From positions 39,594,972 through 39,658,971 of the forward strand of contig NW_004454156.1 of the NCBI RefSeq assembly GCF_000283155.1: DNA of 64,000 bases. Reading direction: 5' to 3'. Both the position numbers and the translations under genes were made by a program. Source of the DNA: Ceratotherium simum simum (lineage: Eukaryota; Chordata; Mammalia; Perissodactyla; Rhinocerotidae). Of the stretch, positions 48,065 through 59,514 are shown piece after piece; the first letter of the stretch is position 1; each line of letters starts with the position of its first letter. Below the pieces are notes generated by a model. It made no database searches, was not told the DNA's origin, and saw nothing but the letters and a program-made list of their open reading frames with translations.

Positions 48065-49380
48065 TATCTCATCATGACACGAGAGAAAAACATACAGCCT
48101 GTCACTGAGGTGACCGATTGATTTCAGACGCTACAAATCTTAGTAGAAACCAGTATAGCCTTCATGTATATGAGTACAGTATACATACAAATATAAGTAT
48201 CCTCAAATAGTATACGTTCCTGCTTGACAGGAAGAATGACCAGACTGCAGTGAAGTGTTTTCTGTTGGGTTTTCCCTCTGTGCTTGGCTATTTACAGAGC
48301 TGGCTGGAGCAGGATGAATTAGTGTGGAGTTAAGGTGCAAAGTCATTCATGACAAGGTGACTGAAGCATTTGCCTGAAGAAAATATGCAACAAACTTGTA
48401 CCTGGGGCATTTTTTGGTTACAAATAATTCAGCTAGAGTACTCTTCATCATTCTCCGTGGTAAGAGTATTTGGTTAATACCACACTGTGCTATTTTAAAG
48501 TCCACCTTGATTAAATGCCTTGCCTGATGGTTGAAATTGAGCAATATTTGAGATGTGGAATGACTCAATACATCATAGTCATGGAAAAAAGAAAACACCC
48601 TGTTTTTCTTACTGTGCAATTTTAAGACATATTAATATTGCTTTCCCTACTAATCAAAATGAATAAAGCCCTGAATCTCAACAATCCACATTTTATTAAC
48701 ACTATTATTCAAAATCACTCCAGCGGGTTGTAGCGCTAGAGCAATTTTTGCAAAAAGGGTCTAAAATATAACACTGGGAAGACAGTCCTCAAAATATAGA
48801 ATACCATTATACATTGGAGTCCTCAATAAGCCAGCTGTAAGGTGTTTTTTTCCTAAAAACTTATTTCTGTAAATTGTTCACTTACAGTACATTTCAAGGA
48901 CATAAAATCTTTATAGAATTTATCAGCTATTGCTGATGCGTGTGGCAAAGATTGGTTGAGTACTTCCTTTTTCTTTAAAGAGAAAATTCTAGTGGGCACA
49001 ATTTCAATCAAAATCTCACAAGCAGGCACATATCCAGCTAGGATGTAAGTGGTGGAGTCAGAGCATTGACAAAACCTGGGACCCATTTCTTTTCAGGAGC
49101 CAGGAGTGGTCATCTTATCCCAGAAGGCTGAGAGTACTCGAGTCTGACATCTGGCTCAACTCACTCTCTTCATTCCCAACCTCAGTGTCCCTAACAAATA
49201 AAGTATTGAAGCATCTCTGCCCAACATACGATATTCAAAGTCTCACTGGAAGACATGAACAGACTCTTAATTTTTCTCCAAGGACCTCTCCAGAACACTT
49301 TCATGAAAATTGTACTTTTTAGTTAAAAAGTACAAACTTATGTTGTCAGCAGTTTTGTTTTTGGGGGTTCTACACAGGAG
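48065..49380. other. Unassigned non-coding DNA
   Basis: No repeat or gene is recognised. Small minus-strand frames at 48347-48619 and 48853-49086 lack motifs. Confidence 0.5.
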
Positions 49381-49384
49381 AGTG

Positions 49385-49610
49385 CATATTAATAGTGCAA
49401 AGAGCCCAGGCGTTGGGTTTGACAGATCAGTTGGGTGCCTGTGGACATTATTTTACTCCTTTGAACTCTGCACCTGCAGTATCTGCATCTACGAAAAAGG
49501 AGTCAGATTACCTGTCTTATCGGGATAATCAAAGGTTAAAAAGAGATACTGTGCAGAGTCTTACATATAACAAGTGCTCAGTCAATGTCTATTCCCCAAT
49601 TTACCCACCC
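49385..49610 (+). mobile_element. MIR remnant
   Basis: AATAGTGCAAAGAGCCCAGGCGTTGGGTTTGACAGATC at the head and CTTACATATAACAAGTGCTCAGTCAATGTC at the 3' end are MIR-like, with a CATCTACGAAAAAGGAG stretch in place of the CATCTGTAAAATGGGG core. The 137-codon plus-strand frame at 49395-49808 starts inside this MIR, so I do not treat it as a gene. Confidence 0.6.
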
Positions 49611-49614
49611 CAAT

Positions 49615-50930
49615 TAGAAGAACCGTGCCTGGAGGAAATGAACACAGAACATGAACATTGTTATCAATGCCTTGCTAATCTAGATAGCATTCCTCCAAGT
49701 GCATTTCAGGAACATTATTTTCCTGGGATACTATTAGGTGATCCACAGAGTCACTGGGGGGAAAAGATAGTGCCCGTGATCAAATTAGTTTGGGAAATTC
49801 TGGGTTAAACACCTGTCTTCATGACTGCTTAGAGTTTTTCAACTGCTAATGTAAACCGTGATTCTTTGAAGGGAGGACAAAGTGTGCCACATTTCCCAAA
49901 ATTTGGGGTAAGGGAAACCTTTATGTCAGGAACATTTATTAACACCTTAAGGAACTAGCATTCTGTGGGGCAACACAGTGTGGAAAATATGTGTTCTGGG
50001 CACTGGACTGACAAGACCAGTGGGCAGTCATTGTTGCCTCAAAGAATAACAAAGCTTTCCTTGTATCTTTTCTGTGCATGGGATCACTCATATGCACCAT
50101 GAGCAGGAAACACCTTCAGCAATTCACTGCAGAGCTACTGGGAGATTTCTTCTTTTTTGCATCTGGATGACTAAAACTAAGTTGTTCACTCTTGTGAACA
50201 ATACAGTGAATGATTATAATACCTGCTGCTTGACAAATGAGCATGATTTCTAAAAGTGCTGGGGTCACTTTGGTCGGAAATGTAATTAGCTGGACAAAAA
50301 GGAATTTGATGTTTTTATGCTTTTAATAGACTGTTTAAAAGCAGGTTTAGGGGAACTCAGGGTCATAGAAATTCAAATTTTGTGTGCACTGCTTCAGATA
50401 GGTAATAAATAGCCGTTCTGAAAAGGCAACTAATTTACTTGAACAAATATCTGCTGCATACCTGCTATAGAGAAGGTGCTGGTTGGTAAACCAATAACAG
50501 TGATAGAAGGCATGCATCCCTTTGAACAAGAAATCACATTGAATCTACATTGTGAACTTACATAGAGTAAAAAAGCTTACGCTGAGTCTTTGGGTAATCA
50601 CTCGCTTTGAGCTTCTGCCACGTCTGGGATTTTGACATGCTGCAACATTTTAGTTTCAACTCTGCTTAGCAATGCCATTGTAAAAACCATTTGAACTAGT
50701 TCTCAAATGGGACAGAATGCATGTTGGTTGCCAAAGCAACTGCTCAGTGTGTGGTCTTGCAGTTCAGCTCCAGAGCGGCTGTGGTCTACTTTGGGGGAAG
50801 GTGAAAAGGTCACTTGGATTGGAGCGGCTTCCAATGTACATATTCCAGTGAGAGAGATTCCAATTAACCACCCCCAGACGATCCCAAGCAAGCTCAGAGG
50901 CTGAGGCCATCCCAGCTTGGTAGGTGACTC
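49615..50930. other. Unassigned non-coding DNA
   Basis: No repeat family or gene is recognised. Confidence 0.5.
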
Positions 50931-50932
50931 TG

Positions 50933-50937
50933 GTCTC
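50933..50937. repeat. Left 5-bp target-site duplication of the LTR
   Basis: GTCTC is repeated exactly at 51606-51610. Confidence 0.8.
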
Positions 50938-51605
50938 TATGGTAGACGGAATCGATTCTAAGGTAGTCCCCAAAATTCTCCCTCCTTGTCCAGACCCTAT
51001 ATAATCTCCTCCCATTGAATATGGATGAGTCTGTAAATATGACCAATTTCATTCCTACGATTGGTTTGGTTACATCATGTGACAAAAGTGAAGGGATTTT
51101 GCAGATGTAATCAAGGTCCTAAATAAATTGACATTGAGTTAATCAAAAGAGAGATTATCCTGGGTAAGGCCTGACCTAAGCAGGTGAGCCCATAAAAAGG
51201 GCTGGATCCTTCCTGAAGGAAGAGATTAGAAGTGAGAGAGATTCTCCTGCCAGTCTTAAAGAAGTAAACTGCCATGTTATGAAGAGGGCCGGGTGGCAGG
51301 GAGTGGCGAGCGACCTCTAGGATCTGAGAACAACCTCCAGCTGACAGCCAGCAAGAAAGAGGGGACCTCAGTCTTAGAGCTAGAAGGAATTGAGTTCTGC
51401 CAACAACCAATGAGCTTGGAAGAGGACACTGAGTGTCAGAAGAGAGCCCAGCACCAGCTGACACCTTGATTGCAGCCTGGTGAGACCATGACCTAACCAG
51501 AGGACACAGCTAACCACGCCTGGACTCCAGACCCACAGAAACTGAAATCATAAATGGGTATTGTTTTTATGGCAGTTTGTTACACAGCAATAGAAAACTA
51601 ATATA
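50938..51605 (+). mobile_element. Solo ERV LTR, 668 bp, MLT1-like 3' end
   Basis: It opens TATGGTAGACGGAATCGATTC and CCCCAAAATTCTCCC, and has GGGATTTTGCAGATGTAATCAAGG near 51095-51115. It closes with AAATGGGTATTGTTTTTATGGCAGTTTGTTACACAGCAATAGAAAACTAATATA. These are MaLR/ERVL LTR phrases, and the terminal TG...CA have decayed to TA...TA. Perfect GTCTC flanks support intact ends. At 668 bp it is longer than the 350-420 bp of the MLT1-type copies here, and the middle (51180-51450) is not familiar. No internal retroviral sequence is attached. Confidence 0.8.
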
Positions 51606-51610
51606 GTCTC
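51606..51610. repeat. Right 5-bp target-site duplication of the LTR
   Basis: GTCTC is identical to 50933-50937. Confidence 0.8.
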
Positions 51611-51689
51611 ATAAACTTTCATCCATAATTATCTTTTCAAACATGCTATTTAAATATTTTCAGCAATGAATGAGAAAGATATCATAAAA

Positions 51690-51885
51690 TATTAGACCCA
51701 TATAAAACCATCAAAGTTTTCTCCTTAAACCTTTTACATCAGGGAAAAGGAATATGTGATATAAAAGGATGACGTAACCTATTAAGGGTCACATGTCTAG
51801 CTAACAACAGAACCAAGACTAAGACAGAGGTCACCTGGCTTTCGGTCTACTCTTCTATGAGCAAATGTTACTTGTTATCTAAGAA
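51690..51885 (-). mobile_element. MIR-like fragment
   Basis: CTTTTACATCAGGGAAAAGG, TAACCTATTAAGGGTCACATGTCTAGCTAACAACAGAACCAAG and CTTTCGGTCTACTCTTCTATG trace the reverse complement of MIR with heavy decay. Confidence 0.5.
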
Positions 51886-52164
51886 GTACAAAGCAGCACA
51901 TAGAGAAACCCATGTGTACTTTAAACACCTCTGTTAAGCGGGTTTAATTGTCCCTATTTTCAAATGGAAAAATAATTCCTCCAATGGGCTTGGTCAGAGC
52001 AGGGAGCTTGATTCCTTGGTGCACAAATCAATAGAGGTGTGTTAGACATATCAAACTGGAAGTCAAATCTGGGCTTACAAAAATGATATTCCTGAAGTTC
52101 CATACACAAGCATTTCTGGCAGTGTTCTCCCCTCCCAGGGGCTTAACATGTTCTTATAAACACA

Positions 52165-52800
52165 CATGGTGTATCCATCAGGGTCCAGACAAGAGACAGA
52201 AACCACATTAGTTACCTGAACAGGGAGGATTTAATATAAAAATGTGTTAACTAAATAAATAGCTATTAACTAGGTAACTGAAAGGACAAGAGATTTCTAC
52301 AGTATAATAGGGGTAGCAGCTGCAAGAGGCAGCTATCGTTCCAACAGCCAGGGAACAAAGGGAACAGGCTGGAAGGATTAAACTTACACAGAATACCTTG
52401 AAGCTGAAACTCAGACATCTGAGGAAGGAGAGCTGGTCAGTGGGTGTATCTGATCTTGGAGAAGGGCCCGTGGGACTAGGATCCTGATCTCTAAGGAGGG
52501 GGCTCTGGCTCAGTGGGCACAGAAGCTTATTCTTCAAGTGCTGGGAAATTTCAAACTGGATTCAGCTGCTGCTATAGAAAGATACTGCTGTTGCTGAGGT
52601 GAAAAGTGAGGCTAGGGCAACACCTCCAAGAATAGCAAGCAGCCAGGGAATTTGCAGGAAATAAACATGAAGGAACAAGTCTCCACCCTCCATCAGCTTT
52701 GCAGTCTCCCTCTAGCGTCTCTTATTGACAGAGCCTTACATGGAGCCAGCCAGAAGCTGCCAAGTGGTTTCAGAGTCTCTGTCCAGCACAGGATGAATAT
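52165..52800. mobile_element. Possible old interspersed repeat, not named
   Basis: CAGGGTCCAGACAAGAGACAGAAACCACATTAG, GAGGATTTAATATAAAAATG and CATGGAGCCAGCCAGAAGCTGCCAAG resemble a mammalian repeat I have seen (CAGGGTTCAAACCAGGAAACAGA...GAGATTTTAATGCAGG...), but I cannot name it or set its strand. A 96-codon minus-strand frame across it is not supported as a gene. Confidence 0.4.
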
Positions 52801-52804
52801 AGAA

Positions 52805-53510
52805 GGGTGAATTTGGAACTGAGGAAATATAACTTAATAACTGACACACATAGTTTACACTATTTTCCCTCTCCCTTGTTCCCTTTCCCAGATCGTCTCT
52901 CAAAACTGAAATTCCACAATGAAGTTTCCCCTCAAATGATATAAAGTTGATAAAGAGCTCATGAAGCTGCTACAAAACACGTGCAATTGTCTCCTTGATC
53001 TGCTACCACTAAACTCACAAAGCATCCAAGAGCTGAAAGCCTTCGCCTCTGCCCCAGCCGCTGTGCCTGAGCCCTCCAGCCTGGAAACCACACCGCAGAC
53101 CCAGTGGAGATGAGGAGATTCCTTCCTCTGTGTTACACTTAGCTGTGTGGGTTCTCAAAGCTATGCTGCCTTGTGCTCCCACTGTCTCAGAGACAACATG
53201 AAGAAACCGGCCCATTTTTGCCTACATCTCTCTCTCTCTCTCGCTAGGACTAGAATTCTGGACACCAGTCAGAAAATTATCAAAAGAACAGACACTGCTG
53301 CGGGACTTCATCCTGGGATCATGCTTGTGCATTCTGACTCTCTCTCCCCATGTGGTGGATTGTTTCTCATTCTTCAATACAAACAGTGTCGAGATGGGTA
53401 AGTCATGAGCACCCTTGAATTTAGCCTCTATCCACACCCTTTTCCACTTAGGATGGGACACTATACTACATGTAAAGGGCATTTTAGGGGATAAAATTAG
53501 CCTCATAGGT
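52805..53510. other. Unassigned non-coding DNA
   Basis: No gene is recognised. There is a (TC)n run at about 53228-53241. Overlapping frames on both strands at 52900-53518 reflect a moderately GC-rich block. Confidence 0.5.
53228..53241. repeat. Short (TC)n microsatellite
   Basis: Seven TC units, followed by TCGC. Confidence 0.9.
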
Positions 53511-53514
53511 ATGT

Positions 53515-53745
53515 GCAAGCTCTAGAGCCTGATTGCTTGGGCTTGAAGCTTGCCTCCATATGTGACTTCAGGCAAGTGAGTCATCCTCCCTGGGCCTCAA
53601 GCTCCTCAACTATAAAATGGGGTGATGACAGTAGTACCTGCCACATAAGATTGTTGTGAGAATTGTATATGTGAATGTAGGCAGAGCCCTTGGAAGAATA
53701 GCGGCCTTAGTAAGGGCTTTATAAATAGAAACTGTTCTTATTTTG
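53515..53745 (+). mobile_element. MIR element
   Basis: TCTAGAGCCTGATTGCTTGGGC, TGTGACTTCAGGCAAGTGAGTCATCC, CCTGGGCCTCAAGCTCCTCAACTATAAAATGGGG and ATTGTTGTGAGAATT are MIR in sense order, among the better preserved copies here. Confidence 0.85.
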
Positions 53746-53829
53746 CATTCCAAAGTGTCATTGTGAAAATGTAACCAGATATTATGTCATCACGCTAGGG
53801 GAATTCTCACTTCAGCACCAATATCTCTT

Positions 53830-54905
53830 TATCATCCACCTGAAATCTAAATTTTGGAGTTCCTCAGGACTCTATAAAGGGTTTGCTTTTCTTTTCTCTG
53901 GTTATTTTCTTCCCTAAATGATCTCATCCTTTATGATAACTATATATCATTTATGTGTCAGCAACTCTAAAATTTATTTCTCACACACAGATCATTGCTC
54001 TCATCTTTAAACATGCACATATCCCATTACCTACCTGAAATAACCACTTCAATGGCTCATAGGTATCTCAAATGTAGCATGCCCACAATTGAATCCTTAG
54101 TAGCCCAATTCTCTTCCAATCTCCTTTTCCCAAGTCTTTTCCTTCTCAGTAAATAGTACCATAGTCCAATGAGGTGCTCCATCCATACGAGGTGCTCCAT
54201 AACGTCCCATACGCAATTCATTAATATTTGGTCATTTTTCTCCAAACTATAACTTAATACATTAATTTCTCTTCCCACCATACCATTATTATTTCTTATA
54301 TAAACTATTACTTCCACTATTTCCCTAACCGTAATTCTTTTCCATTAGTCAGCCAGAAGATAATTTTAAAGTATGGATTAGGTCATGAGGCTCCTCTTAA
54401 ACTCTCTGATGGCTTCCCATTGCACTGATAATGTCACGCTTTTTTCCACGAGGTTGCCAATGGATCTTGTGATATGACTCCTTTTCTCTAGTCCCTTGCA
54501 CTCATCAAGCCCTTTCCTGCCTCAGGATTTTCATGCATGCTGTTCCCTCTGCTGGGAATGCTCTTTCATCCTTCTTCTAGCTGGCTCACTCTTATCCTGA
54601 GGTCTTAGCTTAAGTGTCAACTCCTTGGCAAGATCTTTTCAGATAACTGTGTCTAAAGTGGGTTCCCTTACCTACCATCTCACTCCTGATCTATTATTCT
54701 CTGACATGGTACCTTGTTCCCTTTAAAGCATTTATAACAATTTGTAACCATTTAATTATTACTTTTATGTACGATTGTCTGTTTTCCCCTGCAAGACTGC
54801 TCTGAATTCTTTTTTCCTACCACCTTGCACTCTGCTACCAGCACAGTGCCAATCCCACAATAGATATTGAAAAATTATTTGTTGGATGAGTGAATGAACA
54901 CATCA
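53830..54905 (+). mobile_element. L2 LINE, 3' half
   Basis: In sense order: AAATGATCTCATCC, GGCTCATAGGTATCTCAAATGTAGCATGCCC, TTCTCAGTAAATAG, GCTGTTCCCTCTGCTGGGAATGCTC, CTGAGGTCTTAGCTTAAGTGTCAACTCC, and the 3' end CACAGTGCCAATCCCACAATAGATATTG...TTGTTGGATGAGTGAATGAA. It covers roughly 1.1 kb of L2 coding region and 3' UTR, with stops in all frames. It contains a small internal tandem duplication at 54171-54200. Confidence 0.8.
54171..54200. repeat. 18-bp-period tandem duplication inside L2
   Basis: GAGGTGCTCCAT occurs at 54171-54182 and again at 54189-54200, with CCATAC between. Confidence 0.9.
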
Positions 54906-54909
54906 TAGG

Positions 54910-55635
54910 CCTTCCCCATGAATGTGTTTTGCTGAGAATAACAGAATTAACCACCCAGATTGAAAGTGGAAATAGCAAACTTCCTTGTGATGAAATGGTA
55001 CAGCAGTATATCTAGAACATTAGTGTCATTGAAAGTTAAAATGCATATTTTTCCACCTTTCAATTCCAGGTATAAGCAGATTATTGATAAGCTGAACCAC
55101 GGAGCTTCACATCTGATGTATTTCCCTATTGCCATCAGCAGTAGCTGTCATTTCTTGAATCCTTCTCTTCTTGGGAACAGCCATTCCTGCTAGTTCTAAT
55201 TATACCAAGTAAATTTCCAACACTTAGAACAAAGGCACAAATTCTAGCTCTGGATCAATGAACAGTCACATCCTTTGGTGTTATTGTGAGGGACTATTCC
55301 CACCAGATCCTAAAATGATTGATTGTTCCCAATATCCTGTGACAAACTCATTTCCCTCTTTATCTCACGCTCATACGACTCAGGCTTCTGTGTTTGGCCT
55401 CCATCATTCTGCTCTGCTGAGTAAGTATGCCTAGTAAATATCTTGAAAAAGATTGGAAGTGTAATCTTTAAGTAAAGAGTTTAAGGTTTTAAGTCTATGT
55501 GTACCACACTTATTTAAACTCAAACCAAGGAAAAAGGCAGGGCTTACACATAAATTGTTTTTGCAGTGAGATGTCTGTGCCTCTGATAAAATCTCTTACC
55601 CAGAAGCATCTCCCCCAGCAATACTGCATAAAGCC
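54910..55635. other. Unassigned non-coding DNA between L2 segments
   Basis: No repeat or gene is recognised. The minus-strand 62-codon and plus-strand 77-codon frames overlap and have no motif. Confidence 0.5.
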
Positions 55636-55639
55636 TCTC

Positions 55640-56310
55640 CTTCTCACCAGGACCATGCCTAACCTTCTTCTATTGAAAATAAAATGCTCACTGCAGCCCT
55701 CACTGCCCTCTAGCTACCACTCTATCTCCCTCCTTCCCATCTAAGCCAAATTTTTTAGGAAAAAGTTGTATCCGTTTTCACACATTCTACTCTGTCCTCA
55801 AAACACTTACCCCTTACAAAGCAGCACAAATCCAATGACTGATTGATATGGCATATGAACCCCTGGCCCCTCATCCCAACTTTAGGCAACTCTGAAGAGT
55901 CATCCTACCTTCTGGGTTCTCAGTGTGTCAGAAGAAGCCTTCAATGAGCCTGCAGTACAATCGAGCTTCTCCCTCTGGCCTATTCTTCTCCATTTCCTTC
56001 CCTTCCTGGCCTCAAGAATACTCCTTAATAAACGTCCTACACTCCATAAACCCAACCTGTGACTGAAGCCTTTAATATTATAGATATCCCTTAATTCTCT
56101 TTCATATTTCTCTTAACAATTGGACTTTTACATGTAATTATGTGATTATTTGATTAATGTCTGTCTCCCTCATCAAGTCCTATACTCCAAGAAAACAAGA
56201 ACTGTGTCATTTTTTGCTCACTTTTGTTTCTCCAGCTCCAGGCACAGTGTACTTAGCACATAGTATATGCTTTATGAATAGTTAGTTGTTGCATTAAAAT
56301 GTAAATGAAG
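55640..56310 (+). mobile_element. L2 LINE remnant
   Basis: The plus-strand frame ending at 55744 finishes with SSYHSISLLPI, which is the conserved SSYRPISLLP-type motif of L2-clade reverse transcriptases. Immediately after comes AAATTTTTTAGGAAAAAG, out of frame with decay. The 3' terminus is present at GGCACAGTGTACTTAGCACATAGTATATGCTTTATGAATA. Much of the ORF is missing between these two parts. Confidence 0.7.
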
Positions 56311-56524
56311 GAATGCCTGATAATTCACTGTTGGGAATTCATTTCTTTGGACTAAGTTATTGGGTTTCCAAATTAAAATGCAATTGACCCTTAATTTAGT
56401 CAGCGCATTCTAGGCCAAGCACATAAAGACTTTCCTAAGGAGAAAAGCCTTTAAGAATGGACTCAGGTAGGATGTTGGGTTGACGAAAGAGGTAAATGCT
56501 AATGGAAGACCAATCATCAACATA

Positions 56525-56690
56525 ATGTAGCTGAAAGGCTGAAAAAGCATGACCTTTGGACTCAGCCAAACATGGATTTGAGGTCAGATTTTGTCGCTTA
56601 CTACCCATGTGATCTGTCGTAAGATTTAAAAGAATTCCAGTTGGAAAACACCAGGCATAAAGTAAACTCATGATAAATATTGGTATCTCC
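56525..56690 (+). mobile_element. MIR remnant
   Basis: AAAGCATGACCTTTGGACTCAGCCAAACATGGATTTGAGGTC and CATGATAAATATTGGTA are the head and tail of MIR in sense orientation. The core is partly lost. Confidence 0.6.
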
Positions 56691-56694
56691 TCCA

Positions 56695-58860
56695 TATACT
56701 TTCCCATCCTCCCCCATCTCCTTCGCAACTTTTTCTCAGAAGACTGCTGCCCATGAAATTGCCTTATCTGAATATCCACAGAGGAAGAAAGCCAACATGG
56801 AGATGTAGTTTGGCCCCTTCAATTCTTTTGCTCTTTCTTTTTAAATCTTTCCAGTTTCAAGTCTGTTTCAGTGAGACAGTCATCACAGAATCTTTGAGAT
56901 GGTTTCTATTGGATCTGGTCAAAAGTAATGAACTGAAACAAAGTATAATGGCAAAACTATGCAAATCGACCCATACCTAAATCAAACTAACAGGCAGACT
57001 TCTCACCCACTGCCAGCTGATTTATTTCATGATACTGTATATTGATTCTATTTGGAGTGATGGGAAATCTGTCATGCTTAAGATGCCATCTGTTCCAACT
57101 GCCAATGGATGTTACTTTTCCCTTCCGAGGTCTGTTGGCCAAGAGCTTATCCCTTATTTCCCACAGGCTTTTGAAAGCTTCATTAGGTTCCTAGTCAACG
57201 TTGGACAAGGAGTCCGATTTATTTATTTTCATTATTTCTAACAATTGACTAATTTTATAATTTTAGTCAGGAGCTTCCTGACTAAACTCAACTACAGACA
57301 CAAAACTCAGACGAAGGGAGAGTTGTAGAAGAAGGACATGGGAGTCTTGTGGAAAAGATATAAGAATTGTAGACAACTCAACAACAAGAGTTAAGTATAT
57401 AAGATTCCATGAGGCTAGAATAGGGGTGGAAGAATTACACAGCAGATATCAGTTTTTTAGAAGAAATGGCCAGCAAACTTTCAAGGAAACGTATATGTCT
57501 GGAAAAATTAGACCAAGAAGAAGTCTTCCCAATAAATTATAGAAATTCTAATTCCTGGAACACTAGAGCATGTCAACTGCTGTGACTGGTACTGTAGTAA
57601 ATACTCACCCATTTGTGCTGATCCAAACATGTGTGGGTAATGTACTTTTCATGATAGATCTTATGGAACCAAATGAGTGAGGGGTCTAAACAACTTAACT
57701 AGGAGTGGAACAAGTCTAACTCTAAACAGCAAAGTCTAATGAACATTTTAACGGGTAGGGAGGTTTAAAATTATGTGAATCCATTTATTTCTTCTCAAAG
57801 GTATATTTCTTTGAAGTAAACTCACTTGGTTTAAAAATTATCACTCTATTCAGGACATACATAACACTCCAATTCTGAATATCTCTAAACACAATGTTCA
57901 CTGATTCTTCAGAAGATGAAGAAAACTAATACAAGTTTCTGATCCACTGGTTGTTAGGCTTTCCTACCTTTTTGTAGTATCTGTCAATCTAAAGTTGACA
58001 GTATAATTAGCTGATGATACCTAGTTTAACTGTGGTTGGTGAATATTGTACATAGATATATTTAGAAGTGAAAACAATTCAACTAGTGTTAAGGCTTTGG
58101 GGGTCCTTTTTTTTTTTTCTTTTTGGAGCCCTGGTGAAAACGGGAAGAAGCAGATTTGAGACATGAATAATATATCCAAAGTTTAGGCATACAAAGAATC
58201 TAGCCATATATTTAAACAGTTCAGTTGGTAATCTTGTCAAAAGGCAAGTTAACGTGGAGCGGGTGAATTGCTAGATTTGAAAGGCCTTGAATCATTAAAA
58301 TTGTATCTCTCTGAAAGAGGTTTGAATTATTAGAGATTTAGTGACATGTCTTAAAAAAAGGAGACCACTGCACATAAAATGCACCTCAGCCTGTATTCTA
58401 GCCCCTTGGAATAAGTACATGCTCAGCAGTACGTGTTGTAGAATGGCTTCTCTGGACACATGTCTGCTATTTGAAGTCTCTGAACTCAGGACTCTATGAT
58501 GTCCCTGTGTTTCAAATATATCGTGAGGGACTAAAATGAAAACTCCTCTCAATTAACCATCTTTTTCAGTTAATTTATTTGTATTTTAGTAATATTTTTG
58601 TCTATATATAATATGATAAACATTAACCGTAGAAAGTTGAAGGAAATTAAAACCACTCATATTCTTCCTCACAGAAATAAGATCTTGGAGAATACATATA
58701 AATCCTTTTATGTACATACAGACATATATATAATATTTATTTACAAAATTGAGAATATACAGGGGAATGGTATTACAATATGTATTTTTCTTAATTGATA
58801 TATCTTTAAAATTTTCCTCTGATGCTAAATTTTTTCTTCAGTAAGATTTTTGTATATTTC
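56695..58860. other. Unassigned non-coding DNA
   Basis: About 2.2 kb with no recognised repeat, RNA gene or exon. A T-rich run lies near 58109-58120. Confidence 0.5.
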
Positions 58861-58974
58861 CATCAACAAATATTTATGGTCAGATGCTGATAAGTACTAA
58901 AAAGAATGCATAACCTTCACCTATTTTGGGAGAAATGGGTGAAGGTGGTCAAAAGATACAAACTTTCAGTTATC

Positions 58975-58993
58975 AAATAAATAGGTCATGGAG
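58975..58993. repeat. Left target-site duplication of the ERE
   Basis: AAATAAATAGGTCATGGAG (19 bp) is repeated exactly at 59241-59259. Confidence 0.95.
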
Positions 58994-59240
58994 GGGCCAG
59001 CCCAGTGGCATGGTGGTTAAGTTCGCAAGCTCTGCTTCCGTGGCCCAGGGCTCGCAGGTTCAGATCCTGGGCGCAGACCTTTGCACAGCTCATCAAGCCA
59101 TGCTGTGGTGGTGTCCTATACACATAACAGAGGAAGAAGGGCACAGATGTTAGCTCAGGGCCAATCTTCCCCAGCAAAAAGAGGAAGATTGGCAACGGGT
59201 GTTAGCTCACGGCCAATCTACTTCACCAGAAAATAAAATA
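58994..59240 (+). mobile_element. ERE-type SINE, older-form body
   Basis: It starts GGGCCAGCCCAGTGGCATGG and has a B-box-like GGTTCAGATCC. Two modules of the GATGTTAGCTCAGGGCCAATCTTCC type follow, and it ends in (AAAAT)n. The body resembles the 43.4-kb copy and lacks the AACTATCTACTGGGGCTTTGGGG section. Even so, its 19-bp target duplication is perfect. Confidence 0.92.
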
Positions 59241-59259
59241 AAATAAATAGGTCATGGAG
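59241..59259. repeat. Right target-site duplication of the ERE
   Basis: AAATAAATAGGTCATGGAG is identical to 58975-58993. Confidence 0.95.
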
Positions 59260-59514
59260 AAGTACAGCATCATGACTATAGTTAGTAATGCTGTACTGCA
59301 TATATGAAAGTTGCTAAGCAAGTAGATCTTAAAAGTTTTCATCACAAGAAAAAATTTTTGCAACTATGTATGGTGATGGATGTTAACTACACTTATTGTG
59401 GTGATCATTTCACGATATATATAATATTGAATCATTATGTTGTACACCTGAAACTAATATGATATTATATGTCAATTGTATCTCAATTAAAAAAAGAAGA
59501 AAAAGACTATATAG

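Larger units (their letters stand above)
58925..59508 (+). mobile_element. LINE-1 3' UTR, split by an ERE
   Basis: Left part: GGGTGAAGGTGGTCAAAAGATACAAACTTTCAGTTATCAAATAAATAGGTCATGG. Right part, after the SINE: AGTACAGCATCATGACTATAGTTAG, GTAGATCTTAAAAGTTTTCATCACAAG, TTGTACACCTGAAACTAATATGATATTATATGTCAATTG and a terminal A-rich tail. The pieces join in correct L1 3' UTR order across the ERE, which shows that the ERE came later. Confidence 0.85.

Noticed and set aside
49395..49808. Plus-strand open frame of 137 codons
   Set aside because: It begins inside a MIR, has no recognisable domain, and nothing suggests splicing or a promoter.
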